From: Mucilaginibacter gracilis
GTDB lineage: Bacteria; Bacteroidota; Bacteroidia; Sphingobacteriales; Sphingobacteriaceae
DNA: 64,000 nt
Reading direction: 5' to 3'
Assembly (NCBI RefSeq): GCF_003633615.1
Contig: NZ_RBKU01000001.1
Coordinates: forward strand, 6,596,734 to 6,660,733
Under the pieces are notes generated by a model that worked only from the letters and a program-made list of their open reading frames with translations, was not told the DNA's origin and made no database searches. The translations under genes and the position numbers were made by a program. Of the stretch, positions 27,427 to 37,123 are shown one piece after another. The number at the start of each line of letters is the position of its first letter. Positions within the stretch are counted from its first letter, which is position 1.

Positions 27427-28311
27427 TTAATTGTCGTTTGATGCTAAATATTTTGTCAATTTATCCTCAACGTTATAGCCATAGGCTTGTAAATCGGCAT
27501 TGCTCATTTGAAAATAAGTTTGCCAGAATGAACGGATATTATCTATCTGTACGGCATTTCTTCCGGTGGCACCGATAATAAAAACTTTACATTTTTTTAA
27601 ATCGGGCATCTTGTTGGATGATTTTAATTCCTGTAAATATTTACCGGCCTGCCGATAATTTAATGCAGCCCTTGAATTAAATGAGCATTCGGGCGTGTCC
27701 TGTATCATGTCGCTAAGAATAACGATCACGTTTTCTGATGTATAATGCGTGCGTCCAATCACAAAATTCTTGCATTCCTCCCATTGGCTAATCTGAGGCG
27801 TAACTTCCAGCATGTTATCCGTCTGTCTTAACGCGCCTAAAATATCGGTGTAGTATAAATAGTCCCTTCGTTTGATGCGCTGATCGCGCAAGGTGCTTTC
27901 AATAACAGGTTGTTTATTTTTAATATAGGCTGCAATCCTTGTCTGAATGCTGTCCTGTGCATGCGCAAAGCCATCATTTTTCCTGTTGAATTTGATACCC
28001 GTTAAATCTTCATAAACCAGTTTAACTGGCTCGCGAACCGAAGCCTGGTCGATCGGCATGACCGTTAAACAATCATTGGGCCCCATAGAAGCGAATATAT
28101 CTTTATCAACCACGTTGATGTAATTGTCTAATACTTTTTCAGAAGAGCTTGCAGAATAATCCAGCAAAACGGTAATAACCCGCCGTTTCTTTTCACTTAG
28201 GCTGCATCCGCTGCATAATATACAGCTAACTAAAACGATAGGTAGATAGTGCGATATTAGGGTTAGGGAACTTCCTTGAAGCTTCCTAATCATTAAACGT
28301 TGATTGACCAT
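27427..28311 (-). CDS. VWA-like lipoprotein
   Basis: A 294-residue protein whose signal ends with the lipobox LCSGC at about residue 36; a later Met at residue 7 is an alternative start. The mature part starts RRVITVLLDYSASSSEK, a DxSxS MIDAS motif, and continues with a helix/strand alternation through YYTDILGAL (MIDAS Thr) and ENVIVILSDMIQD. A von Willebrand A fold binding a divalent cation and a partner protein is likely. It sits 17 nt after the membrane-protein gene at 28329. No catalytic function is recognisable. Confidence 0.75.
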   Translation of the reverse strand: MVNQRLMIRKLQGSSLTLISHYLPIVLVSCILCSGCSLSEKKRRVITVLLDYSASSSEKVLDNYINVVDKDIFASMGPNDCLTVMPIDQASVREPVKLVYEDLTGIKFNRKNDGFAHAQDSIQTRIAAYIKNKQPVIESTLRDQRIKRRDYLYYTDILGALRQTDNMLEVTPQISQWEECKNFVIGRTHYTSENVIVILSDMIQDTPECSFNSRAALNYRQAGKYLQELKSSNKMPDLKKCKVFIIGATGRNAVQIDNIRSFWQTYFQMSNADLQAYGYNVEDKLTKYLASNDN

Positions 28312-28328
28312 GATTTAAATTGATGCGG

Positions 28329-29330
28329 TTACTTCTGGTTTTCCTGTAATTCTTTTAAAATAAGCTTCACCTCGTCCCCGAAACGATTTAAGGCTTCTGC
28401 AAAAAACATTTCGGAGTTGCGGCAATAATGCGTTTCTATATTCTCTATTGGGATATTATTCTTGCGGTTATAATTTTCCTTGTATAACTTAAATCGCACA
28501 AAAACATCCCACGCTTTACGGGAGCTATTTTCAACAACGTTTTTAATGTCTTTCATTGTTGCAGTAATACTCAGGTTAAGAACATGATACATTTTCTTTG
28601 CTTCATGAAACCGCTCGGTATTTTTATATAGTTTTCCATGTTGTTCCGAATGCCATTTGAAATATCCCGCAATAATGGGCAAGGACATCGAAAGAAGAAT
28701 AAAACCGTAAAAAAGGATGTCTATCCCGTTGCTTTCCAAATCTTCTGCGCGTTTTTTTGCTACACCCAAAATGGCAATTTCCACCGCAACCAATAAAATT
28801 GGAAGGAGGATAAGACTTATCAATCTTTTGGTTTTTTCTGTTTTTTCGAAATACGCATCATCTTCTATCTTTGAAAGTCCCCCCTTGATGCGAACACTTT
28901 CACTCGGTAAAAGGTTAAAAAGAAGGGCATCGGTAACAAGCATCGCGGCAACGGCCAATATGATTGCTATTCCCCAGCGTACCAAAAAATACAACAAACC
29001 TTCTCCCTGAATGAAAATTAATGTTGAAATATAATTAAGGAAGATTTCAAAAATAATGGCAACATATACCACGATCATTCTGGCGCGCGATTTTGACCGT
29101 TTCAATGCGAAACTGCCGTCATCCATCCTGTCAAGGCTGGAACATTCCGCATATTCATCTTTTCGTTTTGCCCTCTCTTCTTTCAATACTTTTACATACG
29201 TTGTCAAGATATTGGCCTTTTTTACCGCCGCCTTGCTCACATATCGATTGATGCAGCGTTCGGCAAATAATTTTATTCCGTTTAGATTTTGGAAGAATTG
29301 CCCGTAAAGCAATCGGTATAAATGTTTCAT
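28329..29330 (-). CDS. Four-helix membrane protein of unknown function
   Basis: A 333-residue protein with two pairs of hydrophobic helices (about 86-106 and 115-138; 168-188 and 203-222) separated by a charged loop with IKGGLSKIEDDAYFEKTEKT. A long basic, helical C-terminal region (about 225-333) follows. No signal peptide is visible. The layout resembles DUF4407-type proteins, but I see no diagnostic motif. It lies between the VWA lipoprotein and a 65-residue protein, with gaps of 17 and 8 nt, implying one operon. Confidence 0.6.
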   Translation of the reverse strand: MKHLYRLLYGQFFQNLNGIKLFAERCINRYVSKAAVKKANILTTYVKVLKEERAKRKDEYAECSSLDRMDDGSFALKRSKSRARMIVVYVAIIFEIFLNYISTLIFIQGEGLLYFLVRWGIAIILAVAAMLVTDALLFNLLPSESVRIKGGLSKIEDDAYFEKTEKTKRLISLILLPILLVAVEIAILGVAKKRAEDLESNGIDILFYGFILLSMSLPIIAGYFKWHSEQHGKLYKNTERFHEAKKMYHVLNLSITATMKDIKNVVENSSRKAWDVFVRFKLYKENYNRKNNIPIENIETHYCRNSEMFFAEALNRFGDEVKLILKELQENQK

Positions 29331-29338
29331 CGTGTCAA

Positions 29339-29536
29339 TTAAATTTTAAAACGTTTTCGCCTTGTTATATAAAGTTTGCCCATCGAAAAAAACTGGGTAA
29401 ATCCGGCTGACCAATAGCCCCAGCGCAATGTCCAAAATGTGCCAAACGGGGTATTATAAGTCCTGAAATGATGATAGCCTCCCGAATGCAGCAATTTAGT
29501 CCAAATCCATCTATTGAGGTTTCGTATCTTGTTCAT
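29339..29536 (-). CDS. Small basic protein, unknown
   Basis: A 65-codon frame 8 nt upstream of the membrane-protein gene on the same strand. It is rich in W, Y, F and K/R (RWIWTKLLHSGGYHHFRTY, YITRRKRFKI). I recognise no family. Coupling distance and the lack of another frame favour a real gene, but length alone is weak evidence. Confidence 0.4.
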   Translation of the reverse strand: MNKIRNLNRWIWTKLLHSGGYHHFRTYNTPFGTFWTLRWGYWSAGFTQFFSMGKLYITRRKRFKI

Positions 29537-29601
29537 CGTTAAAATTTAAAAGTTAATCCCAAATTCAGATAGCCGAGGCGTAGCCAACTTCGGCCCATGC
29601 C

Positions 29602-30174
29602 TCAAGTTTTGGCGTTTGCTTTCCCAAACGCTTTCCCTTCCTTGTACACCTCCGAGACGAATCCTTTTTCTTTAGCGGTATCCTTCGCTGCCGTGGCGAT
29701 GTTATCTTCGGTCAGGGGTTGGCCGTTGTTCAGTAATTTCTCCAGGGATTTGATGTAGACTTTACCCGCTGCATACATCACGCCGACATTCACTGCCGCG
29801 CCGATGGCCATGCCGCCAATGGTACCGATGCCAGGAATGAATTTGAACAGGCCCTCGGCTGCCAAACCCAGGGCAAGGGCAGGTAAGGTCGACACGATAT
29901 TGCCGATCACACCGCTGGCGATGGATTTCAGGGCGTTTTCGGCAAAAGATATCCCCAGGACCTTGTTGATGCGGACGTACATCGTCCAGGTGTTAACTGC
30001 CAGACCCGCCAGGTCTGCCCCCGGGATGGGGATCATCGCGATGGCTAGGCCAGCCAGGGCATGTTGTTTAACAACGTCTGAAAGTTCGCGCGCTTTAGCG
30101 CTGCTGCCGAAAAGGTCTACTTCCTTGTAGAGATCGACCACCGTGTGGGCGATGTGTTTGTCATGATGTCCCAT
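29602..30174 (-). CDS. DUF697-like protein
   Basis: A 190-residue protein starting MGHHDKHIAHTVVDLYKEVD; an earlier start 20 codons upstream exists but adds only unpatterned sequence. The core IPIPGADLAGLAVNTWTMYV followed by INKVLG matches the DUF697 signature (P-x-P-x-A-D ... M ... LG), and two glycine/alanine-rich hydrophobic hairpins follow (LPALALGLAAEG, IGGMAIGAAVNVGVMYAAG). DUF697 domains occur in membrane-associated GTPase partners such as YcjF, but no GTPase is nearby. The gene begins a visibly GC-richer segment that continues to 33.4 kb. Confidence 0.7.
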   Translation of the reverse strand: MGHHDKHIAHTVVDLYKEVDLFGSSAKARELSDVVKQHALAGLAIAMIPIPGADLAGLAVNTWTMYVRINKVLGISFAENALKSIASGVIGNIVSTLPALALGLAAEGLFKFIPGIGTIGGMAIGAAVNVGVMYAAGKVYIKSLEKLLNNGQPLTEDNIATAAKDTAKEKGFVSEVYKEGKAFGKANAKT

Positions 30175-30270
30175 AATATTACTTTTTTTAATAGTGAATA
30201 ATTCTTGGTTCAAACGCCGAAAAGCCACTTCCAATCAAGGAAGCGGCCCTTGCCGGCAAAGGTTCGGGTC

Positions 30271-30831
30271 TTAGAATTTAAAGGCCAGTCCTACATTTAA
30301 AAAGGACAGGCTCTGATAGCCCAGTTCGGCATATACGCCGGCCTTAGGGCTGAAAAAATATTTGCCGCCTGCGAAAGCGCCGAAACCTACCGCGCTGGCT
30401 GCCGAACCGCTGTAACCGGTATTGTCGCTGACGCTGACGATCACATAGCCTAGGCTGGCCCCGCCATAGACATCGAATTTGCTGTCGAGGTCGAGTATGT
30501 CGTTCAAATGGTAGGAGCCGCGGGCACCGATATAGGTCGCGTTCTCTTTAAAACTGTAAGCCGAGCCGAAATAGGCATAGTTGAACTTCGAGCTGGCATA
30601 GGATAACTGCCCGCCGATGCTGATCTCATCTGTTACGCCATGTTCATAGGAGATTGTCGGATTGACCGGAAATGAGGACGAATAACCGCTGCCGAAAAAA
30701 GGGCTGCCGAGCCCGATACCGACATTTAATAAATTGTCGCTGCTGCTGTAAGCATTGGTCGTTTTTTGTGCCAGAACTTGGGTAGCGCCCATTAAAAGAA
30801 ATGCGAAAAGGATAAATAGGTTTTTTTTCAT
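30271..30831 (-). CDS. Outer-membrane beta-barrel protein (copy 1)
   Basis: A 186-residue protein with signal peptide MKKNLFILFAFLLMGATQVLA. Alternating strands with aromatic girdle residues (ATYIGARGSYHLND, KFDVYGGASLGYVIV, AGVYAELGYQSLSFLNVGLAFKF) and a terminal Phe indicate an eight-strand OmpW/OmpX-like barrel. It follows the CsgG-like gene by 8 nt. A decayed paralogue lies at 43762-44321 and shares most strands, so the pair arose by duplication. Confidence 0.82.
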   Translation of the reverse strand: MKKNLFILFAFLLMGATQVLAQKTTNAYSSSDNLLNVGIGLGSPFFGSGYSSSFPVNPTISYEHGVTDEISIGGQLSYASSKFNYAYFGSAYSFKENATYIGARGSYHLNDILDLDSKFDVYGGASLGYVIVSVSDNTGYSGSAASAVGFGAFAGGKYFFSPKAGVYAELGYQSLSFLNVGLAFKF

Positions 30832-30839
30832 GTGTATAA

Positions 30840-31880
30840 TTATTTGACTTTAAGTTCGATCTTATCATTGGTATAGCCCGTGACCTCGTATTTCGTGCCC
30901 AGTTTATCGCTCAGGGCCGCTAAAAAGCTGTCGGCATCACCTGTGTGGGAAACAGTGTAATTGCCCGTTCCGGAGGACAGCCCTTTCTCCATCGACTTGT
31001 ATCCCGGCAAATGGGCAATGATGGCCGCCACAGCGTTGAAGCTGGTGAAATTTGCGCCAACCAGCGATATTTCTACTTCCCGTTCCCCCTTAGGGTCTTT
31101 AGTTTGGTTGCCCGGCACATTATCTACGGTGATGTTGAGCGAGTCTCGGACATGTACCATTAAGCCAACTGCCTGTAGGATGCCGTCATCAACCACGGCG
31201 GCTATAGCTGGATCGCTGTTGGCGGTAGACACCAGGCCCAGCACCGAAACATTGCCCGAGGCTTTTGACTGCGCGCGGATCTGCCGGGAGAAGATCACAT
31301 CGCGGGTTTCCGCATTGATCAGTTTTAAAATGAAACCCATCTTAACGATCTTTTTGCCCGCGCCAACCCCGGCGATGTTCACGCCTTTACTTTGCATGCT
31401 GTATTCGGTCACTTCCCCCGTCGCCACGATCTGCGGCCCGAGCTGCCTTCCGGCTTTGGGTGCTTTCTTACTGCTGTACTTACTATCTGAAGCATCAATT
31501 TCATTAGTCAGGTCCTTGTTATTGGCCAAGGTTTCCAACACCCGGAAACAACTAATACTTTGCAATGCATCGGTGAGCCGCGCGGCCAGGTTGTCGCCAA
31601 GGATAGGCGGGATCGCATCCGCCCGCTGTGCTGGCGCGCCGCCACCAAATATGGTTGATAAAGCTTTAAGTCTGTTATTGGCATTCGCGTTCTGTTGCAC
31701 GGTCTGGTCGTCGGTCCGCGTGGTCACATTGAAGCGGGTGACGCTTACCCGGGCACGTTTATCCAGCGACATGGAGGCGCACTGCGTTTTGATTTGTTCG
31801 AAAGAGATCCCCTCTTTGGTTTGCGCGAAAGCGGCTGGAGCGGTGATCAGGAAGAATAAGAGTATCCGTAATTGTTTCAT
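30840..31880 (-). CDS. CsgG-like outer-membrane secretion-channel protein (copy 1)
   Basis: A 346-residue exported protein (MKQLRILLFFLITAPAAFAQ). The fold markers are those of CsgG/LpoB relatives: RARVSVTRFNVTT, ILGDNLAARLTDAL, SCFRVLE and the QIVATGEVTEYS strand, then FILKLINAETRDVIFSRQIRA. The C-terminal third adds a small domain (NAVAAIIAHLPGYKSMEKGL). Unlike CsgG it lacks a lipobox. Placed between a beta-barrel gene and a beta-helix lipoprotein gene at 8-9 nt spacing, it may help secrete or assemble one of them; that role is inference. A dead copy lies at 44350-45304. Confidence 0.75.
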   Translation of the reverse strand: MKQLRILLFFLITAPAAFAQTKEGISFEQIKTQCASMSLDKRARVSVTRFNVTTRTDDQTVQQNANANNRLKALSTIFGGGAPAQRADAIPPILGDNLAARLTDALQSISCFRVLETLANNKDLTNEIDASDSKYSSKKAPKAGRQLGPQIVATGEVTEYSMQSKGVNIAGVGAGKKIVKMGFILKLINAETRDVIFSRQIRAQSKASGNVSVLGLVSTANSDPAIAAVVDDGILQAVGLMVHVRDSLNITVDNVPGNQTKDPKGEREVEISLVGANFTSFNAVAAIIAHLPGYKSMEKGLSSGTGNYTVSHTGDADSFLAALSDKLGTKYEVTGYTNDKIELKVK

Positions 31881-31889
31881 ATGCTTTGA

Positions 31890-33398
31890 TTATAAACCTT
31901 GTTGATTGGCCAGCAGGTTGCCGGAATAACTGTTGCCCGCGAAATTGGGTGTCACCCCCTTTTTATAGATGATCCCATAACCACCACTATTCGTCACCGT
32001 ACAATTGGTAGCCCTGGGTGCGGTCGCCCACGAACTACAGGACGGATAAAAGTTAATACCACCTTTGGTATCGCCGATGCAGGCCGTACTGGCATTAGGG
32101 ATATGCGAGCCTCCGCCATCCACCACGCAGTAGTCCAGGATATTGGCCGGATCATTATTGCCGAGCGATAATCCTAGCCAGATGCCATTACCCGATTTAT
32201 AGCCGACGAAACGGATCGGCGCGGATGCTGTCCCGCTGGCGATCAGTGTACCACTGCCTCGGTACTGGTTGTCCAGGTTAAAGCCAGCATCCGTATAGAA
32301 CTGGAAGGTCACGCCCGGGCTGATAGTCATTTTTTGGTGCAGTTCGATACTCCCCACCACCAGGTAGGGCAGCTCAAGCTTCTGCACCGTCGAATTCGCG
32401 TTCAGGCCGTTCACGGCGTGCAACTCTATATAGGCCTGTCCGTTACCCGCGTAGTGGCTGGCTGCATCCAGTTTGCCGATCGCATCCATGGTGATATTGA
32501 GCGCGGCATCCGAATTTCCGGTGAACGTATTGTTCTGGAAAGCAGCGAAAACTGTCCGGGTGTAAGAAAATCCATTATCCGAATCCCAGATCCCGTAACC
32601 TTTGTTATTGCTAAACGTGCAGTTCTTGATGGATACCTGTGTATTGTGCAGAAAGTAAGCGTCATCTGCGATCAGCAGCCCGGCGGGGTATTGTCCGCCG
32701 CCCGCGTTCTGAACGGTCACATATTCCCATTGGTTCAGATTGTTTGGCGAATCCATCTGAATGCCGGTCCAGGAGCCCTGAGTATTTGTTTTTCCTTGAA
32801 GAATGATCGGTTTGGCAGCCGTACCGACCATGTTCAAAGCCGATCTGCCGGTTACCGTTATACCGGTAGCAGCACCGTCGAACAGAATCGTTACTCCGGG
32901 CTTTATAGTCAACACCTGGCTACCGCTGAGGGTAATATTACATTTAATGATATAGTCCACTCCGGCCCCAAGGTCCTGCAATACCGCTGGTACATTGCTA
33001 CAGTCGATCGTTTGGGTCATCGCCTGGGCTACCTGCACACTCACCGTATAGGCTTGTGTACTTCCGTCCTCTGCCGTTACGGTATAAGTCACCGTGCCGC
33101 TAAAGTTCTGTACGGCCCCGCTGGCCGGGGAAACAGTTGCTTTTTCGGCTACCTTGACTGTTGGCGTTAAAACGGTTAAATCGACGCTTGCCGGAATCGT
33201 CAAAGTGATGCGGTGCGTAACCTCATCGACAACTCCGGTGACTGCCGGACTGAACCCTGCCAGAACGAATGACGTGATCGTCTTAGCCGAACTTTTAGTC
33301 GGCTGTGCATCATTCGATTTGCTGCTACAGCCCCAGATGAGAATGCCGACAGCAAGTATGAATACAGCGAACAGTAAAAATTTATTTTTCATTTCCAC
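31890..33398 (-). CDS. Right-handed beta-helix surface lipoprotein
   Basis: A 502-residue lipoprotein (LIWGCSSKS). Residues about 40-125 form a DUF5018-like Ig-type domain (ITSFVLAGFSPAVTGVVDEV, FSGTVTYTVTAEDGSTQAYTV). The rest is a parallel beta-helix with NCTFSNNKGYGIWDSDNG, FQNNTFTGNSDAALNI and NCTVTNSGGYGIIY rungs. It is first in the minus-strand series with the CsgG-like gene 9 nt downstream. No copy is kept in the second locus at 43-46 kb. Polysaccharide binding is plausible, but no catalytic residue set is evident. Confidence 0.8.
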   Translation of the reverse strand: MEMKNKFLLFAVFILAVGILIWGCSSKSNDAQPTKSSAKTITSFVLAGFSPAVTGVVDEVTHRITLTIPASVDLTVLTPTVKVAEKATVSPASGAVQNFSGTVTYTVTAEDGSTQAYTVSVQVAQAMTQTIDCSNVPAVLQDLGAGVDYIIKCNITLSGSQVLTIKPGVTILFDGAATGITVTGRSALNMVGTAAKPIILQGKTNTQGSWTGIQMDSPNNLNQWEYVTVQNAGGGQYPAGLLIADDAYFLHNTQVSIKNCTFSNNKGYGIWDSDNGFSYTRTVFAAFQNNTFTGNSDAALNITMDAIGKLDAASHYAGNGQAYIELHAVNGLNANSTVQKLELPYLVVGSIELHQKMTISPGVTFQFYTDAGFNLDNQYRGSGTLIASGTASAPIRFVGYKSGNGIWLGLSLGNNDPANILDYCVVDGGGSHIPNASTACIGDTKGGINFYPSCSSWATAPRATNCTVTNSGGYGIIYKKGVTPNFAGNSYSGNLLANQQGL

Positions 33399-33580
33399 TT
33401 GATTTATCTATTAAAAAAATCCTTTTATTTGAAAAAAGCTAAACCATGAATTTCAATGGTATTTTAAAATTAAGACAAAGCCAAAAGCTAAAAAAAAGAG
33501 GTTTCCTGACGCGCGTTTTCATGCTCCGAACGGAATGGAAGGGTATCCGGACGAAATAGGAGTTAACGAAATTTGAATTG

Positions 33581-34002
33581 ATGGAAAATTTGAAGATATT
33601 GATCGTCTAAGACGAAAAGCTCATAGCCGAATCGCTCAGGCCAGGGAACTCTGGATAAACTCCACCCCGGCGTCGCCGATATAATTATCATGGACATCAA
33701 TCTCCATGGCAAGATGAACGGCGTAGATAAATCTATTGAATTGCGAAAGATCAGCACCGTGCGGATTATCTATGTCATCGATAACAAGGACGAACACATG
33801 CGAAAGAAAGCTATCTACGAAACGAACACTATACAGTATATCACCAAGCCTTTTACACGGCTCGATATCTCGGTAGCAATTAATCTGGCCATTAAAGCGC
33901 TCAAAAAACACGACCTGAAAGTCAAATAAGTAACGGCCGCACCCTATATACTGAACAGGTGTATCTTCATTAAGGACGGCGCAGCCTGTCTTATCCGGCT
34001 AT
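33581..34002 (+). pseudogene. Decayed LytTR response regulator (copy 1)
   Basis: Close relative of the intact regulator at 45664. It starts MENLKILIV, then TAA replaces the first acidic codon of the receiver pocket (VEDE becomes V-stop-DE). About 18 codons are deleted before TLDKLHPGVADIIIMDINLH, which is out of frame with the start. The receiver then runs well conserved to KKHDLKVK and a stop at 33927. A trace of the LytTR linker (YILNRCIFIKDG) follows in another frame. Divergent to the beta-helix lipoprotein gene, it would once have regulated that cluster. Confidence 0.85.
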
Positions 34003-34621
34003 AGGTTGACCTCTTCGAAAAGCGAAACCTGATAGACATAAATCCCGTCATGGGTTAAAGCTTTTGCCCGAAGTGACGGGTATTGAAGATTTGGGCGCTC
34101 CCGCTGGAAAAAGCGAGAAGGTCCAGATACAATCTGCAATTTTTCGTTAATGTGTTGCCATTTATTAGATCGGTCACAAAATAAGCGAATACGCACAATT
34201 GGGAAAGCAATTATCTAATCACAAAATAAGTTGCCCGCATGGTAAGAGTATCCTGTTCCCTGCCGCGAGACATACAATTCGGCATGCCAGAGCAGATGTG
34301 ATCGACACCATCCAATAAACCAGGATACAAATTGCTATACAGTTTTCCAATTAGGCAAGGGGTGATGCAATGTTTTTAATATGTAAAAACATTAAAATGT
34401 ATAACCTAAACAAAAATTTATCAACCAATAGCAATATACAAGCCAATATATACCGCCCGCAAACATTCCATCACCCTTCGGAAACTATATCCTGACGCCG
34501 CAGTATTTATTGGTAAATTTGAGTACAAAAAAACACAGCGCGATTGTTTTTTATGTTGAATTCACCTCTAAAGTGAATGCATTACGAAGAACGCATAATG
34601 GTTAATAACGCGGAAAACAAC
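34003..34621. other. AT-rich stretch between decayed regulator and secreted-protein remnant
   Basis: The first part may still hold unrecognisable LytTR-domain remains. From about 34200 onward no frame, repeat or hairpin of note was seen. Confidence 0.4.
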
Positions 34622-35029
34622 ATGAAACCTTATCATACTTTTGCCATCGCACTTGTATTGTGCGCATTTGTAACAAGGGCGCATGCCCAATGTCCGCTAA
34701 ATATTGATTTCGGCCTGGGCAATTGGCAATGTTACCGTGGCAGCACTAGCAGTTCGGGAAACAATAATGTTATTACCGTTTCGCCAACAGTTAATGTGCA
34801 TAAAATTGTATCCAGAGGCACGTTAAAAAATCCTTACGGTGGTTTCTCCACATCGCCACATGGCGGCGGCGGTTACAGCGTTAAACTTTGCAACGATGAT
34901 ACTGGGGCCGAAGCCGAGCGCATCAGCTATCAGTTTACGGTTCCGGCAACGCAAAAAAAACATTGTGATCAGTTATCAATATCGGGCAAAAAAACACTAT
35001 TACTTTCAGAATCGGATGAAAAAAAATAA
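34622..35029 (+). pseudogene. N-terminal remnant of a large secreted (gliding-motility-type C-terminal domain) protein
   Basis: Starts at ATG 34622 with signal peptide MKPYHTFAIALVLCAFVTRA. The mature start (CPLNIDFGLGNWQCYRGS, later SPHGGGGYSVKLCNDDTGAE, then ISYQFTVPATQ) is typical of the N-terminus of long Bacteroidota adhesin-like proteins that carry a type 9 secretion C-terminal domain. Here it frameshifts at the A-rich tract near 34952 and ends at 35029; the following DNA shows traces in another frame (IVISYQYRA) and then nothing. The rest of the gene is missing. Confidence 0.6.
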
Positions 35030-35265
35030 CGACGGACCAGATTTTGGAAATTAAGTTGTATATTAAAGGGAAAATTGTTTCGCTTGGTCCGGTTAGCGTT
35101 AAGCTCACCACGGCAGGCTAAAACACCATTAGTTTAGTTAAGCCGTATTATTGTCTTGATTAAACTACCTTTTTTGTTAATTAACCTTACGATATATGAA
35201 ATAGATTTTCGCAACCGTTTTAATGTTACGTAATTGGTTCACCTAAGCCCATTGTTTTTTAACCT

Positions 35266-37095
35266 ATGCCACAACAATTACCCACTATTTCGCTCCCCGC
35301 TACATTTAAGGTACAAGCTGTTACACTATATTATATTTTCCGGAAATGTATAAATAAAGAAAACAAGGCCATGTTAAACACCTCTATTGAGCCAGAAGAA
35401 TGGGCTTTGCCGCTTTACCTCAAAATGGACGAATATTTTCATAAATCGGGCGAATGCGGCGAGTGGTTTGATGCTTCAACAAACAGCAAAGTCAGGTACC
35501 TTTCAGCCACTTTTTTAAAAGCACAAAAAGCATTACTTGAAGATGAGCCAAGGGAAATGATTGGCATAAATAAAGCAAGTTTTTTACCGATATTGGTGTA
35601 TTCAGGCTTTGCAGAAAAATTTGCTTTTTTGAGAAGGTGGCTGGAAGATGAAAGCATTACTGAATTATTTACAATAACTACCCATATCAACGGCAAAAAG
35701 GAGTTTACCCTCTCTGTTAACGAGGAAGAGTTTGACCGCAATATAAAAGCCGGCTTGCCCATTAATCCATTAATTACTACACCTCTTGCGCCGCCGAGGC
35801 CGAAAGCCGTAGTTGAACTACGCGTTGACCTTCCTATAAAGCCCGTTTGTTTTTTTGGCAGGGCCGATATGCTTTATAAACTGGCCCAATTTTTTTCCAA
35901 CCCGCATCCCCGGGGCAAAACGCTGCTTTTAAGCGGCGTGGGTGGTATGGGCAAAACATCGGTAATGCAGGAGTTTTTGCATGATGAGCGTTGCCAGCAC
36001 TTTTTTAACCGGATTGTTTGTATGGTGATAGACCATAACCTGCCTTTCGCCTTTATATCAAGCACCGCCAGAGCACTCAATATTTATGACCGCATCATGC
36101 TGATGCCTAACGAGGAAACTCAGCTGCGTGGTATCGTTTCAGAAATGAGCCGCCTGGGTGGCGAAAACCTTTTTGTAATTGATAACGTGAACGAAACCGA
36201 TATTCACGACCTGCGCGAAATGCGCTATTATTTTGACCAAACAGGCTGGCGCTTTTTAATTACCTCGCGAACCATCCCTGATGGGTTTTTATTTGAGGAG
36301 GTAACCGAACTTGATTTAAAAGATGCTAAACTTTTGTTCACGTATCATTTCCGACCAGATAAAGTCGACAAAAATGATCAAAGACGGACGATTCAAAATC
36401 TAAACAGCATTATTAATGATGCTGAATTTAACTCCAATCTGGAGAAGCTCTTACTGCACATTGTAAGCCATACGTTGCTGACCGAACTATTGGCTAAGTA
36501 TAGCCTTAAGCGAAGATTTACAGTAAATCAAATTTACCAGAGCCTTTTGGAAAAGGATTATATACACCCTGATTTTTCCTCGGAAGTAGATCCTGGCGTT
36601 CATGGAATGGGCAAAAAAATATTAAGCCCCTTACGCTTACATACCTATATTTTGGGCCTGTTTGATACTGATTATCTATTTAAAAAAACAGGCGATAGCA
36701 GCACGGATAGTGAAAACGAAATGAGGGCCATTATGCTGTTGTTCTTCTCGATGTTACCCTCAACCGATATACCGATCAACGACCTCGTTACACTTTTTGG
36801 AATTGAACGGTCTGACCAGGTAGATTTTGAAATCCGTTTAGACGAACTCAGGCAAATGGGCTGGCTGCAAAGCAAATATCTATGGGGCGAGCGGCCAGAT
36901 CAAATGGATCTACGTTATAAAATGCACATGCTGGTACAAAAAGTTGTTGACGAGAAGTTGTCGGATCCCCTAATAAAAGGCACCCCTCTGGTTGATAACA
37001 TTGCCGGGATATTAGGCAAACACATTGCAGATCCTGAACGGTTTCACGCATACGTAGATAGCATTTTTAGATGGTATGAAAAACGTATAGGTTAG
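35266..37095 (+). CDS. STAND (NB-ARC-type) P-loop NTPase
   Basis: A 609-residue soluble protein. Residues 1-175 form an unrecognised helical domain (EPEEWALPLYLKMDEYFHKSG). The NTPase core follows: FFGRADMLYKLAQFF, Walker A LLSGVGGMGKTS (about residue 225), Walker B NLFVIDNVNE, sensor-like RFLITSRTIP, then helical ARC/winged-helix-like parts (MLLFFSMLPSTDIPINDLVTLFGI, YKMHMLVQKVVDEKL). STAND proteins are signal switches that oligomerise on ligand binding. Most carry their repeat sensor in the same chain; here the TPR arrays are separate genes 28 nt downstream. The N-terminal effector type could not be assigned. Confidence 0.85.
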   Translation: MPQQLPTISLPATFKVQAVTLYYIFRKCINKENKAMLNTSIEPEEWALPLYLKMDEYFHKSGECGEWFDASTNSKVRYLSATFLKAQKALLEDEPREMIGINKASFLPILVYSGFAEKFAFLRRWLEDESITELFTITTHINGKKEFTLSVNEEEFDRNIKAGLPINPLITTPLAPPRPKAVVELRVDLPIKPVCFFGRADMLYKLAQFFSNPHPRGKTLLLSGVGGMGKTSVMQEFLHDERCQHFFNRIVCMVIDHNLPFAFISSTARALNIYDRIMLMPNEETQLRGIVSEMSRLGGENLFVIDNVNETDIHDLREMRYYFDQTGWRFLITSRTIPDGFLFEEVTELDLKDAKLLFTYHFRPDKVDKNDQRRTIQNLNSIINDAEFNSNLEKLLLHIVSHTLLTELLAKYSLKRRFTVNQIYQSLLEKDYIHPDFSSEVDPGVHGMGKKILSPLRLHTYILGLFDTDYLFKKTGDSSTDSENEMRAIMLLFFSMLPSTDIPINDLVTLFGIERSDQVDFEIRLDELRQMGWLQSKYLWGERPDQMDLRYKMHMLVQKVVDEKLSDPLIKGTPLVDNIAGILGKHIADPERFHAYVDSIFRWYEKRIG

Positions 37096-37123
37096 CAGGC
37101 CAAACAAATAATTAAACTAAGCC

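Noticed and set aside
30961..31905. 314-codon open frame on the plus strand
   Set aside because: Antisense to the CsgG-like gene, with Ser/Thr/Arg-rich shadow composition and no domain.
32334..33170. 278-codon open frame on the plus strand
   Set aside because: Antisense shadow of the beta-helix lipoprotein, whose repeats and signal are clear.
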